From positions 65,847,127 to 65,911,126 of the forward strand of contig CP136061.1 in assembly GCA_032622095.1 (NCBI GenBank): a stretch of 64,000 nucleotides of DNA. The letters are read 5' to 3'. Both the position numbers and the translations under genes were made by a program. This DNA is from Siphonodentalium dalli (taxonomy: Eukaryota > Mollusca > Scaphopoda > Gadilida > Siphonodentaliidae). The notes beneath the pieces were generated by a model that was given only the letters and a program-made list of their open reading frames with translations, ran no database searches and had not been told where the DNA came from. Every line of letters begins with the position of its first letter. The stretch's first letter is position 1. This document shows, piece by piece, positions 11,901 through 23,900 of this stretch.

Positions 11901-14900
11901 TTCATGAACTGCCTGTATCAACATAAAAAATGGACGAGATTCGTCGGGAAACGTCCAATGATGAACAGTTGCTCTCCCTCAGAATGATACAACAAGGATG
12001 GCCAAATACAAGGACCGAAGTACCAGCATTAGCGGCAGACTTTTGGAACTACCGAGAAGAAGTCGCGGAGATAGATGGAATTATATACAAAGGTTCGCGT
12101 ATAATATTCCCGAAAACAATGCGGCCTGACTTGTTAAGGAAATTACATGAAGGACATTTCGGAATGGAAAAGACGAAAGCACGTGCTCGAGACATTCTAT
12201 TTTGGCCCAATATCAACAGGGACATCGAACTAATGGTAGCAACGTGCGATGTGTGCCAAACACACCAAAAAGCCAATCAGAAGGAACCATTAATCAACAG
12301 TGAAGTTCCAGACCGACCCTGGCAACAAGTGGCCACTGATCTATTTCAATGGAAACAATCTGATTACATTGTCGTCATAGACTTTTACAGTAAATATTTT
12401 GAAATAGCGAAACTCGCCAGCCAAAAATCGTCAGCGGCAATAACGCAAATGAAATCGATGTTTGCCCGGCACGGAATTCCGGAATGCGTTACGAGTGATG
12501 GTGGACCATGCTATGCGTCGGCAGAGTTCAGTCAGTTCGCGACATCATATGGCTTCGACCACGTGACATCATCACCGAATTTCCCATCTTCGAACGGATT
12601 TTGTGACAGGACGGTGCAGACTGTCAAAACTACCCTGGAGCGATGCCACGTCAGCGGTGAAGATCCATATCTCGCTATGCTAAATTACCGGAACACACCC
12701 ATATACAATACTGCCACTCTGCCAGCCCAGCTCAATTACTGATGGGTCGCCGATTAGCATCGACAATCACCGGAAACGTCTCATTACTCAACCCAGAAAC
12801 TGTTGACCCAAAATGGGTCAGGGCAAGGTTCCACGAGAAACAACGACAATCAGCACAACAATTGACAAGTCAGCGAAACCTTTATCTAAATTGGAACCAG
12901 AACAGGTCGTCAAGTTCCGCAAAACTCCAACATCAAAATGGGAAGCCGCGAATGTATTGACAGCTCACACAGGCGCACCTAGATCGTACAACATCCAGGC
13001 ACCACATGGTGGAATTTATCGTCGGAACCGAAGACATATCTTGACACAACCAGATGTTTCACTCAGACGATGTACGCCTACACCCAGTGCAGATAACATA
13101 AGCACTGCGAGCGGAAGTATCGGGTCATCCAGTGCAGATACCACTGATGCCATATAGCATTACCCGGACGCACTAGAAGTGGGCGATATTTGAAGTCAAC
13201 TCAGGACGACAGATTCGTGTATAGTTAGGCTTAGATTATAGTTTTATTGGGAAGTCACTCGACTACCATAGCGTAGAGCGCATATTTTTGTAACTGTAGA
13301 ATAGGATGTACTAATTTAAACTGTAAATTGAATGAGGCAACATTCGATGTATCACCTTCCATTTATATATCTTTCCTTTTTAACATACTGTTGCTCTATC
13401 TTTCGTTAAAAACAGGGAGATTTTATATATCGGGACATCTCCATCTTCTACTATACTAACTCATTAATATTCATGAATCGTTTGCATGCTGCACTAACAC
13501 GTGCTCCAGCTTCTCTGCTATAAAAGCAGTCGCGCGCTTAGGGAACATTGTATAATAAATTATAGAAACGTATACAATCGTTAGTCCTCAGTTATAGAGA
13601 GACAAAACATAACAAATGTGATATAGAAAACTACATCACACTTACTCCCAAATAGGTGCAATTTTGCCTGGAGTGGACATAGCCATGAAAATGGCTGTCT
13701 TCCAGTCCACCCCATCATGAGTTTTAGATCAACTCCGGCTATGACAGAGAAGAGGTGTTCATTTGTATATGTCAAATATTGTCGATTTCATGTTTAAACA
13801 GATCTTGGGGTATGGCATTTTTTGGCCCGCAGGCCTCCAGTTATGAGTACACATACATTCGGCAATGGGATTGAAGAACAAGTGTGAGCCAGTTATATGG
13901 TACTTCTCTCCCAATTACCATACACTCAGCATCTTTGCTAGCCCATCTATTTGAACAACGGTTGATATTAGTAATTGATTATTATTATTATAAAATAGGT
14001 ACCAATCTGTCTGTTGAATGTCCTAGGTTTCTGTCTTCTGGTCCAGTAGAATTTGATAGGTAAGCTACCGCATGGCTGGTCTTTGTTAGCCCCTGTAAGG
14101 GGATACACTGTATATGGTGCAGGGTCCATTCGATTGACTTCCATCAGCATCTCGGTCTCAGTCTGTGTTGTGCCATCAGGAAGATCGATTTCCTCCTCTT
14201 CATCTGATAGGCCATCATCCAATGACATGAAATCATCAATGACGTTATCATCACCTTTCGGTGGTGGGAGATAGACTATAGGCATATTCTGGAAGAAATT
14301 ATAATAGCTAAATAAATAACTAAAATAAACTATAGGTTAATTATGCCCCTTGGGATTGGGTAAGAAAACTTGAGTCAGCAAAAAAAAAAGTCTGACAGTC
14401 AATGGTGAAAATTCATAGGCTACAGTAATGCCCTAAGTAATCGACCTCTTAACCACAGCAGAATTATGGGTAACTTTTCAGAATTTAGTCGGAAATATGG
14501 CTTGTTGCCATTCATCGGAAAGCTCTCAGGGAGAGCTTTCCGATAAATGGCAACAAGCCATATTTCCGACTAAATCCTGAAAAGTTACCCATAATTGTGC
14601 TGTGGTTAAGAGGTCGATTACTTAGGGCATTACTGTATGTTCAATCCTCTGCCATTTGGGTGGCATTGTTCTCCAAAGAGTCTAACAAGCCACATGGAGC
14701 ATTATGTCATCTAAATGTACATCATTTGTACTAAGTCTATACTGGGTAAAATATTTGCCCAATGAAAATAACTTTTGTCAATGTGAATTATTTGTGCATT
14801 TGGTAATTTGGTAAAATACTGCTTCTACTGCTTATATACTCACAAGTTCCCGTATGTCCTGTATATCTATGGTAGCCATGGCAAACATCTCCTCAAATTT

Positions 14901-17900
14901 ACCCTCATGCATGGAAAGCTGAATTATCTTCTCCGCACGAGGTATTTTATCAACACTGACACCAGGATTTCCAGTACAAAATGCATAATCAAGGTCAAAG
15001 GTCACCTCTGCAAACCTGAGAAGCAAGAAAACAATAAGACATTCAAGATTCTCCGATTCGAATCATAAAATTACAATTTGAATTTTTTCTATTCTAAAAC
15101 CCTGTGCCAATGCATTCTCCCATAGGGTGCCTCACATATATAAGAGAATGCATTGACCTAACAATATTTACCTTGACCTTGTAAGCCAGTGGATTCTCAT
15201 ATATGCGAGGCTCCCTATGGGAGACTCGCATATATAATAGAATGCATTGTCACAGGGTTTTTGCAAAATTTTAGGTAGCATATGAGTGCGCATCAAGATT
15301 AATCATACTGACAAGATGTCTCATTCGTTGACACCTCTTTTAACAGAGGGTGCGAAGCAGTCATAGTATGAGTGAGAGACCTTGCTCATGAGTCACAACT
15401 TGATGCAAAAATTGAACAGCGTATAATCCAACAATTGCACGTCACTCAATTTGGCCAAGCCACTGTTGTGTGAAACTCACATTAGACCATGGGCAAACTC
15501 ATGTGTTGACAGTGAAGAAAAATCTGACATGCTAATCACTAGACTATGGAACTCTCCATATACAAACCAATGAAGTGAGTGCATATGAAGTTGGTACATA
15601 CTTTTTATCTTTGTACTCTGACTGCTCTTCTGAAAGGGAAAAGTTAAAAAATTTTAGTGTCCCATAGTGTAACTGAAGGGGACATTGTCACAAGGTATCT
15701 AACAATCATACCCTGCCTTTCATTGTCACAAGGTATCTAACAATCATACCCTGCCTTTCATTGTCACAAGGTATCTAACAATCATACCCTGCCTTTCATT
15801 GTCACAAGGTATCTAACAATCATACCCTGCCTTTCATTGTCACAAGGTATCTAACAATCATACCCTGCCTTTCATTGTCACAAGGTATCTAACAATCATA
15901 CCCTGCCTTTCATTGTCACAAGGTATCTAACAATCATACCCTGCCTTTCATTGTCACAAGGTATCTAACAATCATACCCTGCCTTTCAAATGTTCTTGTT
16001 TGACCACTTGATACATGATTTGTTTACCCTTGTCAACACAAAATAAAAAATAATAAATACAATTGACAGAATACATATTCCAAATTTGTCAAAAGTTATT
16101 GTAATAAAACTGGAGAAGGAGACACCATTTTTCCACTTACGAGATAACGAATTTGATTGTTTGTCCCTCAAATACTTTTTTTTTCAGGCAGGCAGGTTTT
16201 TATATTTATTTTTACCTGAAAAATTATCTGACAGGCAGGTTTTTATTTACAACCAAAATTTTCCAGCAGGCAGGTTTTTATATTTTTCTCCTGAATTATC
16301 AAAAAATATTGCTGGGTTCATGATTAAGTGTTAATGAAATTTTTATGTAACAGTCTGTAAGTACATAGACTTTAAACAAACCCAGACAGCTAGAAAGCAT
16401 TAATATTAATAGAATAACGAAGGGAAATATCAAATACAAGTTGAAATAATGTCCAGCTAAATCTATGGTCAGTAGTCTGTCTATTGTCACCACTACAGTT
16501 GGCATTTAAGAAGGTACAGCTTGCTGATAGTCACAATAGCTTGTAATGTGCATCATTTAATCAATATATGTGCTCTGCATGATACTTTATTGAGTTTTTA
16601 TAGATGGACATTAACAGATCAATTTCATATGGGATGCAACGCAACAGTAGGATTATTAATATATTTTAGTTCAGTGGGCCATAAAAAGCACCCAGGGAGC
16701 ATGTGTCTGAGAAACAGAACGTTAATTTTTTTTAGACCTTATATGCAACAAGTTTAGAGATTATGGCAGTCCATGTCATGTTTTGTATCTATTCCTTAGC
16801 CATGTAATCGGTAAGTCATTCATTCTGAGATTCATGGATACAGGGCGTTTGGTAATATGGTCCACTTTTGATGGAAAACAGTCCATTTTGTCACTAATTT
16901 TTTTTACAGCAGTTGATGTAATTTGCTCCATCGATCTTAGCAATATTACAAATGTGAAGTTTAGTTCCTGCTCATATTTACTAGTAAGCGACATAAATCT
17001 TATATTCAATGCAGGGACTTCCATTGGTTACATAAATTTTGCATGAACAGGTAAAACATTGAAATTCTGAAGGAATTAAGATTTATTCTTACTTTCTGAT
17101 TCAGCCTTTTTCGCCTCAGCCTTTTTCTTTTCATCTGGTTCCTGAAAAATCACAGGAAATATTTGAGCACTGAAGACATCGAAAACATAAAATGAACGAC
17201 AGATTTAACATGGTTATGGGAATGTGACAGCAAGAAAAAATTGACAAACTGATTCAGGGCTCAAGTTGAGTTTTCTAAATTTTTATATATATCATTGCCG
17301 TAATTAGTTATTCAACTTCGTAATAATCTGTGGAGTGTCTAATAATATCTCCCTCACTCTGAATTCATCTATTTGCTATTCAAGTTCACCCAATAACAGT
17401 TTCCATCTGGCACACTGCCACTGCCAAAGTGAACGAATAGTAAATAATTAGTCTAATCTCAAAATTTCCATGATCTGTGTTGATTTCCAAGACCTCTGTA
17501 GTTATTGGAACAGACACATACAAATGGCATCCCAATGTGTTTTATTGGTTTATGAACAAATTGATTCAGTGGGCGTTGTGAGGCTATGAGAAATTTGGAA
17601 GCAAATATATGTGTATGATACTATAAACAAATAAATTTATGATGTCATAATGTCCTGTGCTAGAACGTTGAGTTATGGTTATTTTTCAGTGGAAAAATAT
17701 AATGGGAATATCACGAAAACCATTTATAAACTGATTCAATCCAAAGGGAAGTGTCTTAAACAATCTTATAAAATCATATACTGTTTCAAAGGTCAAGGTA
17801 TACTTGTTCTGATGCACTAATTTATGAGTTCCTGTGACGAATAATGGCTGAGTGTTAGTGCCCTGAAGTAGGTCAGTACCTATGGCAACAGAGTGACAAT

Positions 17901-20900
17901 TTAGGTCTGTTCCCAATACAGATGAATAACAGTCAAGAGGTTAAACGAATTGTATATATGGAATGGATGGTTAAATTATAATCACCTGTTTATCCAATGT
18001 ATCCAGAAGTTCCGTCCTGTGTACCTGAGACGCATACTTGAATGTACACTTGACATCGTTGAATTTAACATCCTCGGGTGCGTAGATCCTTGCCTGAAGG
18101 AATTCCTCGTAATCTGGCTCACCAGTCCATGCCTCACTTTCAGATGTCTCAGGCTTCACGATCTTTGTTTCTTTAAATCTCACTTTCTAAAGAAACAGAA
18201 ATAAAAAGAACTTGTATCAAGGCTTCCATACTCTGCCTTAGTGACGTCCTGGAAATTTATCTTGGAAAAAATAATAATATGTTGAATTGTTTTGATATAT
18301 ATAATTTTTAACGACTATTGAGTGTGTGTTTTTGATATATATAATTTTTAACGACTATTGAGTGTGTGTTTTGATATATATAATTTTTAACGACTATTGA
18401 GTGTGTGTTTTGATATACATAATTTTTAACGACTATTGAGTGTGTGTTTTTTAGACTGACGTTGAATATTTCCCTACTTTTTCAGATCTTCTAGCAAATT
18501 TGAAACTTGAAAATTCCTTACCATATGAGATGATGTGAATGAAAATAAGGTGTCATTTGTGTACAAATGTAATTGTATTTGTAATTAAATAAGGTGTCAT
18601 TTGTGTACAAATGTAACTGTATTTGTAATTAATTAATTAATTAATTACAACATGTATGCATGCATATGGTCTCATCCCCTAACTTTGTCAATATTTTCAA
18701 TAGCTGGAAATTTTATGCCTGATACACAAGCCTGGAAATAGTATGTCTGACATTTGCAGAATGAGGTCCCCCAAGGGTGAATTTAGTGATGCTATCCCGC
18801 ACGGTGGGCTAGCATACCATATTCACCCTCTGGGAACCTCATGCTCGAGACTTTGGGATATTGGTAAGGGGAGGAGCCAGGAAGAGAGCAATCAATGATT
18901 GAGAGTACAAACATGTAACAGCATTATTAAGCAGCAATAAAGACCCTGTGCCAGTGCAATCTCTTGTATATGCGAGGCTCCTAATAGGAGCCTCGCATAT
19001 ATAAGAGAATGCACTGGCTTACAAGGTAAATATTGTCAGGCCAATGTATGCTCTTCTATATACAAGGCTCCCTATTGGAGACTCGCATTTATAAGAGAAT
19101 GCATTGACACAGGGTTTTCGCAAAATTTCAAGAAGCTCCAGTCATGCACGGGTTAAGGACACTACACACTTGAGCGACCGAGCTGAGCAATCTTACTCTG
19201 AGCAAGATTGGTCATAGTCTCCAGGCATTTCCTCAGATCAATCTGACTCACGATCAATTGTACTTACACATCAAAAAAATGTTTGACTCGCGAGCCAGTT
19301 TGCATTGCATCTGAGCCAGATTGTGTTGGAAACAATGAAATTAGGCTTCCCTCAATGTGTAAAATATACCTGATGTGTCACATGGGCGATCAGCGTGTGA
19401 TAGTATGTCACATGATAGCAGTCTGGAAATAATGTAAGTCGCTGAGTGAGAGTGCTAAGCCACATTGCTCAAGTGTGCGACAACCCTGACTAGTAAAGAA
19501 TATTGCTCGCGAGTCAAGATTGCTAATCTCGATTTATCAAGTATACAGTGGCCTTTACCGACCCCGACCAGTCATACATAACACCCACCTTCTCTGATCT
19601 GAGGCTGCTAATATCCGAGATATTGTCGCTGTCCTGATTGCCCGGAATGCTTATACCAGGGACCTCTGGTGGTTTTTCTTCTTCTCCCTCTGAATCAGAC
19701 AGGACTGAAGATTTGGCCTTGTCATCTTCTTCAGCATCCTGTAACAGACAGCTTGTACTATATCACTCAACTATAATCTGACACAAGGAAGATACAAGCA
19801 TGCAAATAGTGTGTCTGTCATTTGCAGAATGAGTTCCCCATAGAGTGAATTTGCACAATCAAATTCGATGAAGTTAACAATGTTGAAAAGGTGAAAATTT
19901 CATTAGGACACCAAATTTAGAATATCCCAAGTCAAACAAAGCCTGTAACTCTGGTAGAAATGAATGGATGAAACCCATAGTATGTGGTTGTTATTTACTG
20001 CATGCTGGGCCATCACAATCCCAAAGCACAACCGTATCTGATGATCCATGCCTGAGTTACAATGATCGTGCAGTCAAAATTCAAAAATTTCTAAGTCAAA
20101 CAAAGGTCGTAACTCTGGTAATAATGAATGGATGAAACCTGTAATCGCTATGCTTTCCCCCAAACTGTACTATCATCATTACAAACACAACTGAATCCGA
20201 TGATCCTGGCCCAAGTTACAGGCTAAAATATTATTTAGGAACACAAAATTAACAAATTTCCAAGTCATACAAGGGCCGTAGCTCTGATACAAATGAATGG
20301 ACGAAACACGTATATGTGGATATCCTTTCCTTCAAGCTGTGCTATCACTATACCAAAGCACAACCAAACCAGATGATCCATACCCGAGTTACAAGCTGAA
20401 ATGTCCGTATGGGCACAAAATAAAAAAATTCAAAGTCAAACAAGGACCGTGACTGTGGTAAAATTTGATGGACGAAACCTGTAGTATGTGGGTATTCTTT
20501 GTGCTATCATCATGACAAAGGACAACGAAATCCGATAAGTAACACCCAAATTACAAACTGAAATGTTCGGACAGACATAAAATTAACAAATTTGCATGAC
20601 AAACAAGGGCCGTAACTCTGGTAAAAATGAATGGACGAAACATGTACAGTAATGCTCTAAGTAATCGACTCCTTAACCACAGCAGAATTATGGGTAATTT
20701 TTCAGGATTTAGTCGGAAATATGGCTTGTTGCCATTCATTGGAAAGCTCTCGTCGAGAGCTTTCTGATGAATGGCAACAAGCCATATTTCCGACTAAATC
20801 CTAAAAAATTACCCATAATTCTGCTGTGGTTAAGGAGTCTTTTACTTAGAGCATTACTGTAGTAAGCCATATGTCATTTAATCCAGACTTGGACACAAAA

Positions 20901-23900
20901 AACAATTTATCTCTGTAAATAGAATTGGTATCTATTAATACATTTCCATGTACACCTATATAGTTGTTATAAAAGATAAACTTTTGTATCAACATCTCAT
21001 TTAGTTGACTAGAAAATGTGATTTTTATGGTTCATACAAAAGTAATAAGCCGTGAGATACGACATTTAGTTTTGATGATTTCTGTACGTTCGAATAGACT
21101 CTTGTCACTCAGGATAAGAAGGAAAAGCCCTCCGGCAATTCCTCTCCAATACAATCAGATCAGAATTATCCTACCAGAAAAGGTTTCAAAAACAGAAATT
21201 TACATTTTAGAATTAACAATAAAATTTCGAGGGAAACTCTGATACGACATTTTAGAACACAGTTTTTTGCAGCAAAAAAAATAGTGTTTATACTTGAAAA
21301 AATTGACAATTTATCTGAGGAACGTATGTAATCGAAGCCGTAGATCTAAATATGCAAAAATGTGTTTTGTGCCAAACGACATATACAACATTGTACAACA
21401 TTTCAGATTCCTGTCTATGTTTTAAAGCAAAATCACATGCTATTCAATTATTTCTATCATGCTTGAGAGGCAAAAGTATCCTTGGACTATATTGGTACCT
21501 CCAAGTGATAGTAAAATATAAAGACTAAAGTTCATTATGTAAAAATGGCATTTGCCATGAGAAAGGAATTGTGATCACTTGCAAGCAACTCAACTAAATT
21601 ACAATGACTACTAAAAACTATGATGATTACTAAACTGCAAAAGAACAAACCAGTTCATCAATGCATGATATTATTAATGACACAAATTGACTTCATTAAA
21701 TGTTTCATTACATCGTATTGAAGTACATCACATTATATACTCCATTTCATGGTGGCGTATGATGAAGGCTATGAGGCCAACATATTTGGATGCACAGTGC
21801 ATTATATTATTTATTGTGATTTTATGTCTTTGCACTAATTATGACTCTCTTTCATCTCGTTCTAAATATGCTCTTTTAGAAATATTGACCTGAACTGAAT
21901 CATTGTACAATTATGTCGTACTAATTACCTTAAATTTAATTTGAGATGAAAGAGAGTCATAATTAGTACAAAGACATAAAATCACAATAAATAATATAAT
22001 GCACTGTGTATCCAAATATGTTGACCTCATAGCCTTCATCATACGCCACCATGAAATGGAGTATATAATGTGATGCACTTCAATACGATGTAATGTTTTG
22101 TCTGTATGACATTTGTGAAATGTTGTAAATCCTCCTCAGTAATTAGTATTCTTTTAGCTGTTAATAATGGCGGAAAGCTTCGGATATGAAGTTTGTCAAT
22201 AATGGGAGAGGGGTATAAGTAAATAACTTCTGCACTTGCCCCCCAATCATATTGCCCAATATTTGTAAGCTATTGCATACATAATATTGAGGCAAACACA
22301 TATGTTAAACCAATTATTGTGTATTTTGTAAATATAATTGACAGATGATAGGTAATGAGAGAATCTCTTCTGCATGATAAACTATGTAGAACATACCGAA
22401 TCCTCTTTATCGCTGTCTGGCGTCCTTTCTATTTCAGTATGAAAGTCCATCTCATTCTCGCTTTCTGAATCGGAGCTTTGATCCAGAGACTTGGTGTATT
22501 GCTGCACATGTTCTAGGCTGAAATGTAACGGATCAGAATAACAAAATGTAGTGAGTAGTACCATTTAATATACAGCTATTTAGCGATTCATGCATAAAAA
22601 TAGTTTGTGAATGAGCCGGCTTTCAGACGAGTTCACAAACTGTTTACATGCTCGAATCCCCAAATATCCAATCAGGCTATCTTACATTTAACTTCATTGA
22701 AATTCAATCCACCAAAATATAGGGAGCGTCACATATATAAGAGAATGCACTGGCTTACAAGGTCAATATATATATTGTTCGGCCAATGCATTCTCTTATA
22801 TATACAAGGCTCCCTATGGGAGACTCGCATATATAAGAGAATGCATTGGAACAGGGTTTTTGCTAAATTTCAGGAAGCTCCAGTCATGAAAGTTAAAAGT
22901 GGCATATCCTTTTTTAGTGATAAAATCTGTGGGTAAGTTCCATGCAGAGGTTACTCGAAACAGTGCCTGAACAATTCATGTTAACCATAACCGTAAACAA
23001 CTTTCTGGCTGAACTCGATTACATGACTCCTGACTGCACTGTTAAGAATTGGATGCACGTTATCAATGACACCTTGCTCCAATCAAAATTTGTTCATCCA
23101 TCAGCGGGACATGCTGGTGAATCAAAGACTAAAGTTAGCAGCTTTGGACCAAACACAATGTCTTACATCATGTAAAGGCCTAAGCAGTAGAGTAAGTTAA
23201 GATGAAAGCAGGATGGCATTAGGCCAAGCAAAGTCCATTCCCCGTTTCTTAGGCCCACACACATGGTCCCGAAAACCTGCAAGTGCAAGCTTTTTATTTG
23301 CATTCAATCGGTCGGGGAAAGTTTTCATTGGTACAAAATAATTGCAGTACGTTTTCATACAAACACGAGCAGATTTGATATCGAACAGACCAGCTTCCCA
23401 ATTCAGATTTCCGGTTCATTACTGTAATTGGTTGAAACATTTGTTAATCACCCCTTACCGAAATCACAAGCCCTCGGTAAGCATTCAGGAAGGATTCGAA
23501 TGCTTACAAATGAAGACTTAAATGAATCCTTATCTCAATCAATGCAATGGGCCAGTTACAGGCAAAATAAGCACTCGAAACAGAATTTAGCCCTCAATAG
23601 GGCCGACTTATTTAAATGAGCTAAGTACTCCCATAAGCACTCGAAGGCTTATTAAGCCTTCGAGGGTTTAGCTCATTTAAATAAGTCGGCCCTATAGAAG
23701 GCTTGTTGGTTCCCGTAAGCACTCGAAGGCTAAATAAGACTTCATAATTTGCATATAAGGCTTCGAAGGCTTATATTTAAGGCTTCGAAGCCTTATATGC
23801 AAATGATGAAGGCTTAAATGAAGCCTTACGAACCATGTCTCGAAACCTTAAATTGGTCCCCGAATGCTAAAGATTATGGTGAAATGATGGCCTGTTTTCA

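Larger units (their letters stand above)
9063..13614 (+). mobile_element. Ty3/gypsy LTR retrotransposon, complete but decayed
   Basis: 4.55 kb between two LTRs that begin TG and end CA, flanked by the perfect 5-bp target duplication AATGT (9058-9062 and 13615-13619). Gene order is gag remnant, protease, reverse transcriptase, RNase H, integrase, which is the Ty3/gypsy (Metaviridae-type) order. Two CX2CX3HX4C knuckles in gag resemble the Mag-like lineage (tentative). No envelope frame is seen. Coding is broken by in-frame stops at 10751, 11024, 11762, 11924 and 12740 and by frame changes near 11160, 11455 and 12750-12810. The gag 5' half is replaced by an inverted copy of the element's own 3' end. 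It sits antisense in an intron of the unidentified minus-strand gene, between exons 14003-14288 and 6694-6875. High LTR similarity points to a recent insertion. Confidence 0.95.

Noticed and set aside
15683-15986. CRISPR-like array
   Set aside because: Units are directly abutting with no variable spacers. It is a minisatellite in a eukaryotic intron.
22607-22936. 109-codon plus-strand frame
   Set aside because: Runs through a family A MITE. The Tyr/Lys/Arg-Met-His pattern comes from the hairpin arms and recurs at other copies.
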